DNA from: Jiangella rhizosphaerae | GTDB lineage: Bacteria > Actinomycetota > Actinomycetes > Jiangellales > Jiangellaceae | Direction of reading: 5' to 3' | NCBI RefSeq assembly: GCF_003579925.1 | Contig: NZ_QUAL01000143.1 | Location: 1-46,575, forward strand | DNA length: 46,575 bases | Part shown: in pieces, positions 22,994-31,474 of the stretch | How the letters are laid out: each line of letters opens with the position of its first letter | Position numbering within the stretch: position 1 is the stretch's first letter | Program-made: the position numbers and the translations under genes | Notes under the pieces: generated by a model | What the model was told of the DNA's origin: nothing | Database searches by the model: none | What the model saw: only the letters and a program-made list of their open reading frames with translations

Positions 22994-24729
22994 GGGGCGA
23001 AGGACGGGGAGAGCGGGTTCGGGACCGTCCCGACGGCGGAGATGACGGGGCGTTCGGGGTCGTCGGCGTAGCCGCGTTCGAACAGGCGCAGGCGGTTGAG
23101 GCAGAGCTTCGGGAACGTCGGCGACTCGAGGTCGAACATGGTGAAGCGGTCGGCCAGTTCGCCGCGGAACCGGTCCTGGTAGGCCGTCAGCACGTCCCGC
23201 GCCGACGCCCAGAACGTCGCCTCCGGCACGCCCAGCCGGTCGGCCGCGATCTCGGCCAGGTAGCGGTAGACGCAGATGAGCAGGCCGTTCTGCAGGTACT
23301 TCCGCAGCGTCTTGCCGTCCAGGACGACGTCGGCGAGGGCGGCCCGCACCGACGGCGTCAGCCCGGCGTGCTCGGGGATCGACTCCGAGCAGATCGCGAG
23401 GTCGTCGACGAAGTCCTTGACGACCAGCCGGGTCGGCACGCCGTCGCGGTGGACGATCATGCAGTTCTGCCCGTGCGGCGAGAACATCGCGCCGTACTTG
23501 TACAGGACGTGCAGCAGCGGCGGCAGCACCGCCTCGTGCAGCCGGGCCACCCACTCGGTCGCGCTCAGCCCGCTGCGCGCGACCAGCTCGCCGGCGAAGG
23601 TCCCGCCGGACGGGTCGACGTGCATCAGCGCGGCGAGCGAGACCGCCCGCTCGCCGTCGCGCAGGTACGGCTGCACCGGCTCGCGCCAGATCGCGCCCAG
23701 CAGCTCGGTGTACTGGTACGGCACCCCGGGTAGCGACGAGTACACCGGGTGCGCGACGCTCACGCCGGCCACCTCGCCGAGCAGGATCAGCCCCGTCTCG
23801 CGCAGGAACTCATCCCCGGAGACCACGGACGACAACCAGGCCGTCAGCTCGGGCGCCGCGAGCGTCCGCTCCCGCGGCAGCCCGCGGTAGACCGACGTGT
23901 TGAGGATCGACAGCGGCAGCTTGAGGTAGCGCCGCGCCGGGTCGTCGAGGTCGGTCAACGTGCGGATCGCCAGCTGCGGCCGGTACCGCGCCGGCCCCAC
24001 GCCGAGGAACACCAGCTCGCCGCGGGCCAGCTGCGGTGCGTGCAGCGGCAGGATCCGGTGCGCCCACTGCCACGGGTGTACCGGCACGAACACACACGTC
24101 GACGGGTCCAGCCCGCCCAGCTGCGCCGCGGCCCGCAGGGCCTCGAACGCCGCCTCACCGACCTGGTCGCGTACCACGGCGTGATGGTCCAGCCCGACGG
24201 CATCCGCGACGGCCGGCGACGCGGCCAGCCACAGCAGCCGCACGTCGGCCCGCGCCTCCGGCGGGTAGGCGGCCAGGTCGTCGGCGCCGAAGCCGACCCG
24301 GCCCTTGTTGGCGACGATCCACGGGTGCCCGGTCAGCTCGGCCTCGGCGAGCACCGGTTCGAGGTCGACCACCTCGGCGGCCGGCCGCGCCGTCGCCAGC
24401 TGCCGGGCGTCCGTGAGCAGCGTCGACGACAGCTCCGACACGGCTCCGGCGACCGTGGACGCGTCGGCGCCGGCCGCCGTCAGCACCGCGGCGAAGACGT
24501 CGGCGGCGTCCGGCAGTGCCCCGCCGCCGGACCACTCCAGCGACGACGGATCCACCCGCCACCAGCCCAGCGCCCGCCGCGTCGCCCGTCCGGTCAGCGT
24601 CCCGCCCGGCAGGTCCACCGACACGGCGCCGGACAGCGAGATGATCTCCTCGTAGCCGAACTCGGTGAGCAGCTTCGCGATCAGCTCGCGGTTTGCCCGT
24701 TCCCACTGCTCCAGGTCAGGTGCGGTCAT
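22987..24729 (-). CDS. IucA/IucC-family siderophore synthetase (RhbF-like)
   Basis: 580 residues, ATG 24729. NRPS-independent synthetase motifs are visible: 'HPWQWAHRILPLH', 'RRYLKLPLSILNTSVYRGLPRE', 'VAHPVYSSLPGVPYQYTELLGAI', and 'YKYGAMFSPHGQNCMIV' with the HxQN active-site motif. These enzymes adenylate a carboxylate of citrate or a citryl intermediate and condense it with a hydroxamate amine. It is last in the operon, as rhbF is in the rhizobactin 1021 cluster, and would attach the second N-acyl-N-hydroxy-diaminopropane arm. It overlaps the monooxygenase gene by 14 bp. The stop codon lies in a long palindrome. Confidence 0.95.
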   Translation of the reverse strand: MTAPDLEQWERANRELIAKLLTEFGYEEIISLSGAVSVDLPGGTLTGRATRRALGWWRVDPSSLEWSGGGALPDAADVFAAVLTAAGADASTVAGAVSELSSTLLTDARQLATARPAAEVVDLEPVLAEAELTGHPWIVANKGRVGFGADDLAAYPPEARADVRLLWLAASPAVADAVGLDHHAVVRDQVGEAAFEALRAAAQLGGLDPSTCVFVPVHPWQWAHRILPLHAPQLARGELVFLGVGPARYRPQLAIRTLTDLDDPARRYLKLPLSILNTSVYRGLPRERTLAAPELTAWLSSVVSGDEFLRETGLILLGEVAGVSVAHPVYSSLPGVPYQYTELLGAIWREPVQPYLRDGERAVSLAALMHVDPSGGTFAGELVARSGLSATEWVARLHEAVLPPLLHVLYKYGAMFSPHGQNCMIVHRDGVPTRLVVKDFVDDLAICSESIPEHAGLTPSVRAALADVVLDGKTLRKYLQNGLLICVYRYLAEIAADRLGVPEATFWASARDVLTAYQDRFRGELADRFTMFDLESPTFPKLCLNRLRLFERGYADDPERPVISAVGTVPNPLSPSFAPE

Positions 24730-26053
24730 GCGGACGGGCCTCCTCGGGGACGCCGAAGCTCTGGTAGACGGTGCGGTCGCGGACGGGGTAGACCTCGCGG
24801 CCGGCGAGCGCGTTGACGATGACGGAGTTGCGGTGCGCGCCGAGTCCCAGATCCGGGGCGCCGACCCCGTGCGTGTGCAGCTCGGCGTTCTGCGCGAACA
24901 GCGTCGACGGCGCGCCGGACGCCAGCGTCAGCCGGTAGTCCAGCGACACCTCCGGCCGCCCCAGCGCGTCGGCCGCCACCACGCCGGGTGCGACCGGCAG
25001 CGGCGCCGGCTCGTGCCCCGTCCCGAGCACGACGACGTCGGTGTCGCGGGTGAACGTGCGGTCCTGGTCGCGGTGGTGCCAGGTCAGCCGCCAGCGCCGT
25101 CCCGGCACCGGCGACGGCGCGATGTCGCGCAGCTCGCAGCCGCCGGCGTACACCACCGGAGGGTCGTCGCGGTCCACCGTCGCGGCGTACAGCAGGTCGT
25201 AGATGCGCTCGCTGGTCTCGGCCGACAGCCCCTTGTAGAGCAGGTCCTGGCCGGCCCGGATCTCGTCGCGGGCCGACGGCGGCAGCCCGTGGAAGTAGGC
25301 GGTGTACTCGGGCGTGAAGTGCTCCAGCCCGAGCTTGGAGTACTCCATCGGCAGGAACCCGCGCGAGCGCGTGAACCAGTCGACCGTCAGGCCGCCGGGC
25401 AACCCGGCCTCGAGCAGGTCGGCGACCACCTCGCCGGCGCTCTGCCCGGACCCGACGACGGTGACGGCGGACGCGGTCACCGCCTTCTCCCGGTAGGTGA
25501 GGTAGTCCTCGGTGTGGAAGACCGACTCGCCCAGCACGTCGCGCGCCACGGCCGGCACGAACGGCCGGGTGCCGACGCCGAACACCACCGACCGGGCCGT
25601 GTGCTCCTCGGTGGTCCCGTCCGCGGCCTCGACGGTGACCCGCCAGCCGTCGCCGAGCGGCGTCACCGCCGTCACCCGCGTCCCGAAGCGGCAGGACGGC
25701 AGCGACTCGGCGACCCAGCGGGCGTAGGCGTCGAACTCCGCCCGCGGCAGGTGGAACCGCTCGTAGAAGTAGAACCGGTACAGCCGGCCGCGTTCGTGCA
25801 GGTAGTTGAGGAACGACCAGCGGCTGGTCGGGTCGGCGAGGGTGACCAGGTCGGCCAGGAACGGCACCTGCAGCGTCGTCCCGGGCAGCATGAGGCCGGG
25901 GTGCCAGGCGAACCGCGGCGCGGCCTCGAAGAACACCGGGTCCACGTCCGGCACCGGGTCCAGCAGCGCGGCCAGCCCGAGGTTGAACGGGCCCAGCCCG
26001 ACGCCGACGACGTCATACGTCGTCATGCCGGTGACATCAGTCGGTCGGCTCAT
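24716..26053 (-). CDS. Flavin-dependent amine N-monooxygenase (RhbE/IucD-like)
   Basis: I choose ATG 26053 because AAGGAGGTG lies 7 nt upstream; a second ATG at 26026 begins the conserved part. 445 residues. FAD site 'VVGVGLGPFNLGLAALL', NADPH site 'TVVGSGQSAGEVVADLL', and the family motif 'LTVDWFTRSRGFLPMEYSKLGLEHFTPEY'. By family it hydroxylates a primary amine; with a diaminobutyrate decarboxylase in the operon the likely substrate is 1,3-diaminopropane. The ribosome binding site is within an inserted structured repeat (26047-26148), and the start overlaps the acetyltransferase end by 17 bp. Confidence 0.95.
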   Translation of the reverse strand: MSRPTDVTGMTTYDVVGVGLGPFNLGLAALLDPVPDVDPVFFEAAPRFAWHPGLMLPGTTLQVPFLADLVTLADPTSRWSFLNYLHERGRLYRFYFYERFHLPRAEFDAYARWVAESLPSCRFGTRVTAVTPLGDGWRVTVEAADGTTEEHTARSVVFGVGTRPFVPAVARDVLGESVFHTEDYLTYREKAVTASAVTVVGSGQSAGEVVADLLEAGLPGGLTVDWFTRSRGFLPMEYSKLGLEHFTPEYTAYFHGLPPSARDEIRAGQDLLYKGLSAETSERIYDLLYAATVDRDDPPVVYAGGCELRDIAPSPVPGRRWRLTWHHRDQDRTFTRDTDVVVLGTGHEPAPLPVAPGVVAADALGRPEVSLDYRLTLASGAPSTLFAQNAELHTHGVGAPDLGLGAHRNSVIVNALAGREVYPVRDRTVYQSFGVPEEARPHDRT

Positions 26054-26729
26054 GCGGCGACACCTCCTTCGCTCCACTCGGCACGCGGTCTCGACCGACG
26101 ACTCGGCGGGACCTTCGGCCCCGCGTCGCCGTCGGTGCCGCATGAGCCTCCCTGGGCACCTCCACGGCCGCCGCCACGGCGGCCCGGTCACCGGGCCAGA
26201 GCGCGTCGAACGCCGTCCGCTCGCAGGCCAGCACCGCCGCCCGCTTCTCCGGCAGGTCGACCTCGCCGAGCGACGACAGCCCGAGCCGGTCGCAGTAGGC
26301 GAGCATGCGGCCGTTGCGGACGTCGGGCTCGCAGACGGCGCGCTCGCCGCGGTTGAGCAGCCAGGCCAGGACGGCCCGGCCCATCAGCCGCGGCACCCCG
26401 GTCCCGAGCATCGACAGCGGCCCGACCAGCAGGTGGAACCCCTGGTCGCCGGCGCGCGCCGGGTAGTAGCCGGCCAGCGGGTCGTCGGCGACGACGTACG
26501 TCTCGACGTAGCCGAACGGCGCGCCGTGCGCCGACACGAGCCACGGCCGCAGGTGCGTCAGCCCGGCCAGGTAGTCGCGGATCTCCGGCAGCGACACCCC
26601 GAGCTGCCACCACGGCACGACGTGTGACCGGTTCATCCAGTCGTGGATCAGCTCGGCGTGCTCGTCGGCGCGGACCGGCGCGAACGTCAGCTCCGCCGTC
26701 GCGCCCGGCAACGTGACAGACCACGTCAT
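26037..26729 (-). CDS. GNAT acetyltransferase, RhbD/IucB-like siderophore acylase
   Basis: 230 residues, ATG 26729. The sequence shows 'HDWMNRSHVVPWWQL', 'FGYVETYVVADDPLAGYYPA', 'GDQGFHLLVGPLSMLGTG' and 'EPDVRNGRMLAYCDRLG', the typical order of the RhbD/IucB family. It would acetylate the N-hydroxylated diamine to make the hydroxamate. After about residue 207 the reading frame runs through a structured repeat and gains a basic tail ('TATRGRRSRRVVGRDRVPSG') that looks non-native. The start overlaps the upstream synthetase stop by 4 bp (ATGA). Confidence 0.93.
   Translation of the reverse strand: MTWSVTLPGATAELTFAPVRADEHAELIHDWMNRSHVVPWWQLGVSLPEIRDYLAGLTHLRPWLVSAHGAPFGYVETYVVADDPLAGYYPARAGDQGFHLLVGPLSMLGTGVPRLMGRAVLAWLLNRGERAVCEPDVRNGRMLAYCDRLGLSSLGEVDLPEKRAAVLACERTAFDALWPGDRAAVAAAVEVPREAHAAPTATRGRRSRRVVGRDRVPSGAKEVSPHEPTD
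26047..26148 (-). repeat. Structured ~102-nt element, family P2, copy B
   Basis: Perfect 12-bp terminal arms GGCTCATGCGGC (26047-26058) and GCCGCATGAGCC (26137-26148). The core aligns with 17910-18012 (ACCGACGG, GGGGCCGAAGGTCCC, GAGTC-TCGGTC), but the arms are unrelated to those of copy A. The inner hairpin is GCGGGGCC-GAA-GGTCCCGC. It encodes the C-terminal tail of the acetyltransferase and carries the AAGGAGGTG ribosome binding site and ATG of the monooxygenase. Confidence 0.75.
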
Positions 26730-28552
26730 GACGCCACCCCGAGCAGCGGGTTGGGCAGCGTCACGTACACCGACTGCGTCGCGATGTCGCCGACCAGCTC
26801 GTCCATGTCGTGCGCCCGGGTGAGCAGGTTCGCCTTGCAGGGCCAGCGCTCGTCGTCGAGCAGCCGGTCCAGGAGCGTCGCGGGATACCGCCCGCCGCGC
26901 GACCGCTCCTGCGTCAGCAGCAGGCGCAGGTCGCCGAGCAGGACGGTCTCGTCCACGCACGGGCCGAGCGCGTTGATCACGCCGAGCGTGAGGTTGACGA
27001 ACAGGTAGTAGACCAGCCGCTCGTCGGCCAGCTCCTCCGGGAAGATCGACTCGGTCGCCTCGCCCAGGCCGGGCACGACGGTGAGGAGGTCGCCGTGCGC
27101 GGCCTCGCGGTGGAAGTAGCCCTGGCTGTCGCGGTAGACGCCGCGCACCGGCCAGCCGTCCTCGAGCTCGACCAGCGTGTTCTGCTGGTGCGCCTCGAAG
27201 CACAGCCCGACGTCGAGGTAGAGCCGCACCAGCGAACGCACGACGACGTCGCAGAACCGGGCGAACCACTCGCGGGCGACGGCGTCCTCGGTGCGGCCGT
27301 CCCGCGCGGCCAGCGCCGCGACCAGCGCGACCAGCCGGCTGCTGCCGCCGTAGGGGTGGTCCTGGCAGAGCGTGGTCAGCGCGCTGACGTCGCGCGGCCC
27401 GCCGTCCGCCCACCGGTTCTCCCGCAGCAGCACCGAGAAGCCGTTCAGCACCTCGCCGCCGCGGGCCAGCGTGAGGTAGGCGGGGTCCTGGACGAGGACG
27501 AAGTGCGGCGCGGCCTCGCGGGTGCGAGAGCCGACGACGGTGCGCGCGAGCGCCGCCGACTCCACGGCGCGGTCCAGCTCCTTCGGCAGCGTCACCCGCA
27601 TCGAGTTCGTCACGCGGACGTGCAGGCTGAACTTCAGCTGCCACGCCGCGTCGGCCCGGTACACCGTCCGCACGGACGTCGTCGGCAGGAACGGCGCACC
27701 CCACGCGCCGAGGTCGACGACGGCCCCGGTGTCGAACAGGTCCGCCGTCAGCGGGTCGGCGGCCAGCCGGTCCGCCTCGTACGGATGTGCCGGCAGCAGG
27801 ATCCGGTCGCCGCCGACGGCGTCGCGGGTTGCTCGCAGCGCCGCCGGGTCGACGGAGGGATCGTCGCGCAGCAGCGCCTCGGCCAGCTCCGGCGCCGGCG
27901 TGTCGAGGGCGCTGCGGTGCCGCACGAGGTCGCGGTCGACGGCCAGCCAGCGCAGCGCGAACCGGCCGCCGGTCTCGGGGGAGTACCGCCGCCGCTCGAC
28001 GGCGCCCAGCTCGCCCCGGCTCTTCGGCGTCGGGTGGACCAGGTGGCCGAGCAGCAGCGCCTGCTCGGTCTCGGCGAAGGTCAGCGGCGCCGCGGACCAG
28101 AGCCGGTCGATCTCCCCGGCCCGGCCGTCCAGGTGACCGGCGACCGCCGCGGCGCTGTCCAGGACCCGGGTGAGCAGCGGTTCCGTACGCAGCCCGCTGC
28201 CGGGCAGGGCGTCGGCCAGCAGCACCGCCAGCTGCGCCAGCCCGACGGGGCGCGGTTCGCCGTCGGCGATCTGCACCAGCACCGGCAGCTCCAGCTGGTG
28301 CCGGAAGGTCGCCGACACCCGGCGGACGCCGACCAGCAGCCGGGCGTTCCACCGCGGCAGCGGGATGACGATTCGCGGCCAGGATGGCGGGCGGTCTGGT
28401 GGGGCTATAGCGCCAGCAAACCCCCCGCCATCGGGCTCGAGCGTCCAGCCCGGCACCTCCCGCAGCCAGCACGACAGCAGCGCGTGCGCCGTCGCGTCGT
28501 CGGCGGCCTGGGTCGGCGTCGCGGCAGTGGTCGTCTCGAGCAGCCCGGTCAT
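26726..28552 (-). CDS. IucA/IucC-family siderophore synthetase (RhbC-like)
   Basis: 608 residues, ATG 28552. 'LLPAHPYEADRL', 'FLPTTSVRTVYRADAAWQLKFSLHVRVTNSMRVTLPKEL', 'YGGSSRLVAL', and 'FEAHQQNTLVEL' with 'YRDSQGYF' mark the NIS-synthetase fold and active site. It is third in the operon, as rhbC is, and would join citrate to the first hydroxamate arm. The 4-bp overlaps on both sides (ATGA) show tight translational coupling. Confidence 0.95.
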   Translation of the reverse strand: MTGLLETTTAATPTQAADDATAHALLSCWLREVPGWTLEPDGGGFAGAIAPPDRPPSWPRIVIPLPRWNARLLVGVRRVSATFRHQLELPVLVQIADGEPRPVGLAQLAVLLADALPGSGLRTEPLLTRVLDSAAAVAGHLDGRAGEIDRLWSAAPLTFAETEQALLLGHLVHPTPKSRGELGAVERRRYSPETGGRFALRWLAVDRDLVRHRSALDTPAPELAEALLRDDPSVDPAALRATRDAVGGDRILLPAHPYEADRLAADPLTADLFDTGAVVDLGAWGAPFLPTTSVRTVYRADAAWQLKFSLHVRVTNSMRVTLPKELDRAVESAALARTVVGSRTREAAPHFVLVQDPAYLTLARGGEVLNGFSVLLRENRWADGGPRDVSALTTLCQDHPYGGSSRLVALVAALAARDGRTEDAVAREWFARFCDVVVRSLVRLYLDVGLCFEAHQQNTLVELEDGWPVRGVYRDSQGYFHREAAHGDLLTVVPGLGEATESIFPEELADERLVYYLFVNLTLGVINALGPCVDETVLLGDLRLLLTQERSRGGRYPATLLDRLLDDERWPCKANLLTRAHDMDELVGDIATQSVYVTLPNPLLGVAS

Positions 28553-30000
28553 GCGGCCTCCTCGAGTCCGGCCGAGGCCTCGGCGGCGATCGCGGCGAGC
28601 AGCGCGGCGACGTCGTCGTGGGTGGTCAGCGGGTTGGTGAAGGTGAGCTTCAGAGCCACCCGGCCGCGGTAGCGGGTCCGGCCGACGACCGCCCGGCCCG
28701 ACGCCAGCAACCGGCGCTGCACGTCGACGTTCAGCCGGTCCTGCAGCGAGTCGTCCACGCCGTCGGGCCGGCAGCGGAACAGCACGGTGACCGTCTGCGG
28801 CGGCGCCAGCAGCTCGAGGTCGGGGCGGCGGCGGACCGCCTCGCCGGCCTTCGCGGCGAGGTCGACCAGGTGCTCGACCAGCCCGGCCAGCCGGCGCCGC
28901 CCGGTCGCCCGCAGCGACACCAGGATCTTCAGCGCGTCGAACCGGCGCGACGTGTCCAGCGAGCGGTCGACCAGGTTGAGGACGTCGTCGTCCTCGGTGC
29001 GGTTGAGGTAGTCGGCCGGCTCGCGGACGCTGCCCAGCGCGGCGGCGTCGCGGACCAGCAGCGCGCTCGCGCCGATCGGCTGCCACCACAGCTTGTGCAG
29101 GTCGGCGGTGATCGAGTCGGCCCGCTCGAGCCCGGCGACCAGCGGCCGCAGCCGCTCGCTGAGCACCAGCGCCGAGCCGACCGCGGCGTCGACGTGGAAC
29201 CAGGCCCCGGCGGCGGCGGCGCGGTCGGCCAGCGCGGCCAGCGGGTCGACGGCTCCGGTGTCGGTGGTGCCCGCGGTCCCGACGACGGCGATCGGCACGG
29301 CGCCGGTCTGTGCCAGCTGGTCCAGCGTCCGGTCCAGCGCGGCGACGTCCATGCGGCCGTCGTCGTCCGTGCTCACGGCGACGACGGCGTCGCGGCCCAG
29401 CCCCAGGACCGCGGCCGCCTGCCGGACGCTCACGTGCGCCCCCGCCGAGGCGAGGATGCGCCAGCGGCCCGCACCGGCCGGCAGTCCGCTGAGGTTCGCG
29501 CCGCCCGCGGCGTGGTCGCGGGCGAGCAGCAGCCCGAGCAGGTTGGACGCCGTCCCGCCCGAGGTCAGCACGCCCGACCCGGCCTCCGGCAGCCCGATCA
29601 GCTCGTTGAGCCGCCCGACCAGCCGGTCCTCGACGTACGTCGCCATCGGCGCCTGGTCGTAGGAGTCCATCGACTGGTTCGTCGCGGCGATCGCCACCTC
29701 GGCCGCGGCCGCCGTCAGCAGCGTCGGCGGGTGCAGGTGGGCGGCGCACCACGGGTCGGTGACCCGCGCGCCCTGCGCCAGCACCGTCCGGCCGACGTCC
29801 GCGAGCACCTCGCCCAGCGGCTCACCGTCCTCGGGGAGCGGCTCGATCGCGGCAGCCGTCTCGCGCAGCCGGGCCGGGCCGACGGCCGGGAACGGGCCGC
29901 GCCGATCCGTCGCGGTCAGGACCGCGAGCACCTCGGCGACGGCGGACCGCAGCGCGTCGTGCGCGGCCGGGCTGCCGTCGAGGAAGAGCGGCGCGGTCAC
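28549..30000 (-). CDS. PLP-dependent L-2,4-diaminobutyrate decarboxylase (RhbB-like)
   Basis: 483 residues, GTG start at 30000 overlapping the upstream TGA (GTGA). Group II decarboxylase features: 'VLTSGGTASNLLGLLLARD', 'WFHVDAAVGSALV' and the PLP lysine in 'ADLHKLWWQPIGAS'. By family the substrate could be diaminobutyrate, lysine or ornithine; the adjacent diaminobutyrate aminotransferase makes L-2,4-diaminobutyrate the best choice, giving 1,3-diaminopropane. It overlaps the following synthetase gene by 4 bp. Confidence 0.94.
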   Translation of the reverse strand: MTAPLFLDGSPAAHDALRSAVAEVLAVLTATDRRGPFPAVGPARLRETAAAIEPLPEDGEPLGEVLADVGRTVLAQGARVTDPWCAAHLHPPTLLTAAAAEVAIAATNQSMDSYDQAPMATYVEDRLVGRLNELIGLPEAGSGVLTSGGTASNLLGLLLARDHAAGGANLSGLPAGAGRWRILASAGAHVSVRQAAAVLGLGRDAVVAVSTDDDGRMDVAALDRTLDQLAQTGAVPIAVVGTAGTTDTGAVDPLAALADRAAAAGAWFHVDAAVGSALVLSERLRPLVAGLERADSITADLHKLWWQPIGASALLVRDAAALGSVREPADYLNRTEDDDVLNLVDRSLDTSRRFDALKILVSLRATGRRRLAGLVEHLVDLAAKAGEAVRRRPDLELLAPPQTVTVLFRCRPDGVDDSLQDRLNVDVQRRLLASGRAVVGRTRYRGRVALKLTFTNPLTTHDDVAALLAAIAAEASAGLEEAA

Positions 30001-31397
30001 CGCTCGGCCTCCTCGCCGGACTCGGCGTGGACGGCCCGCAGCGCCCCGCCGAACGCGTCGACCACCCGGTCGATCTCGTCGTCGGTGATGACCAGCGGCG
30101 GAAGGAAGCGGACGACGGCGTCGTGCGTGCCGCCGACCTCGACGATGACGCCACGGCGCAGCATCTCGGCCTGCACCTTGCCGGCCAGCCAGCCGTCCGG
30201 CACCGGAACCCCGTCGGCGTCCACCACGCCCGGGTCGACCAGCTCGGCGCCGACCATCAGGCCGCGGCCGCGGACGTGCCCGACCCTGGGGTCGCCGGCG
30301 GCCACCGCGACCAGCCCTTCGGTGAGCCGGCGGCCGGCCTCCCGCGCCCGCTGCGCCATCCCGCCGCGGACCACTTCGCGGATCGTCGCTGCACCCGCGG
30401 CCAGCGCCAGGGTCTGGCCGCGGAACGTGCCCGCGTGCGCGCCCGGCTGCCAGCCGTCCAGCTCGCCGCGGTGGACGATCACCGCCAGCGGCAGCCCGCC
30501 GCCGACCGCTTTGGACAGCACCAGCACGTCCGGATCCAGCCCGATCGCCTCGCTCGCCCACAGCTCGCCGGTGCGCCCGAGTCCGGTCTGCACCTCGTCG
30601 GCGATCAGGACGGTGCCGGCGGCGCTGGTGGCGCGGCGAAGGGTCGCGGCGAACGCGGCCGGCATCGGCTGCACGCCGCCCTCGCCCTGCACCGGCTCGG
30701 CGATGACGGCGGCCGGCGTCGCGATGCCGCTGAGGTCGTCCGTCAGCGCCCACTCCACGAGGCGCCCGGCCATCGCGGCGCCGTCGCCGTCGTCCACCCC
30801 GAAGGGCGAGCGGAACGCCGTCGGGAACGGCAGGTGGTGGACGTCCGGGAGGAGCGCGCCGAGCGGCTCCTTGACCGCCTTGCGGCCGGTGAGCGCGAGC
30901 GTGCCCTGCGTCATGCCGTGGTAGGCGCCGCCGAACGCGATCAGCCCGGACCGGCCGGTGGCCGTGCGAGCGAGCTTGACGGCGGCCTCGACGGCGTCGG
31001 CGCCGGTCGGCCCGCAGAACAGGAGGCGCCCGTCGCGCAGCGGCTCGGGCAGGACGGCGAACAGCTGCTCGACGAACCGGTCGCGGACCGGCGTCGGCAG
31101 GTCCAGCGTCGACAGCGGCGTCCCCTCGTCGAGCACCTCGCGCAGCGCCTGGACGACGACGGGGTGGCGGTGGCCGAGCGCCAGCGCACCGGCGCCGGCC
31201 AGGCAGTCGAGGTACTCGCGGCCCTGGTGGTCGCGGACGGTGGTGCCGCGGCCCTCCACCAGGGCGATCGGCAGGCGGCGCGGGTAGGAACGGGCCGAGG
31301 ATTCGCGGAGGCGCTGGCGTTCGAGCAGGTCGTCGGTGGTTTCGGCGGTTCCGGTTGCTGGCGGTTCGGCGAGCCTGACACCCTCGTGGTACGCCAC
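29997..31397 (-). CDS. Diaminobutyrate-2-oxoglutarate aminotransferase (RhbA-like)
   Basis: 466 residues from GTG 31397, with AAAGGA 8 nt upstream. Class III aminotransferase features: 'LDCLAGAGALALGH', 'FCGPTGADAVEAAVKLAR', 'AFGGAYHGMTQGTLALTG', 'VIAEPVQGEGG', 'LIADEVQTGLGRTG' and the PLP lysine in 'LVLSKAVGGGLPL'. It forms L-2,4-diaminobutyrate from aspartate semialdehyde and glutamate. As first gene of the operon it lies 37 bp from an iron box. Ectoine or polyketide use of such enzymes is unlikely here because the rest of the operon is a siderophore set. Confidence 0.95.
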   Translation of the reverse strand: MAYHEGVRLAEPPATGTAETTDDLLERQRLRESSARSYPRRLPIALVEGRGTTVRDHQGREYLDCLAGAGALALGHRHPVVVQALREVLDEGTPLSTLDLPTPVRDRFVEQLFAVLPEPLRDGRLLFCGPTGADAVEAAVKLARTATGRSGLIAFGGAYHGMTQGTLALTGRKAVKEPLGALLPDVHHLPFPTAFRSPFGVDDGDGAAMAGRLVEWALTDDLSGIATPAAVIAEPVQGEGGVQPMPAAFAATLRRATSAAGTVLIADEVQTGLGRTGELWASEAIGLDPDVLVLSKAVGGGLPLAVIVHRGELDGWQPGAHAGTFRGQTLALAAGAATIREVVRGGMAQRAREAGRRLTEGLVAVAAGDPRVGHVRGRGLMVGAELVDPGVVDADGVPVPDGWLAGKVQAEMLRRGVIVEVGGTHDAVVRFLPPLVITDDEIDRVVDAFGGALRAVHAESGEEAER

Positions 31398-31434
31398 GGG
31401 CGCGGTCCTTTCACGGAGAATGATCTGCAGTCAA

Positions 31435-31453
31435 CTAGGTTTGCCTAACCTAA
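31435..31453 (-). promoter_or_regulatory. IdeR/DtxR-type iron box
   Basis: On the minus strand the site reads TTAGGTTAGGCAAACCTAG, differing at two positions from the classical IdeR box TTAGGTTAGGCTAACCTAA. It is 37 bp upstream of the GTG of the first siderophore gene, a position that would block transcription when iron is plentiful. Confidence 0.88.
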
Positions 31454-31474
31454 CCTAGACCGCAAGTCCCTCCG

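Noticed and set aside
26726-29752. Very long open frames across the siderophore operon and on the opposite strand
   Set aside because: They are products of high GC; codon pattern and motifs support only the frames listed, and the long frames give Arg/Gly/Ala-rich nonsense.
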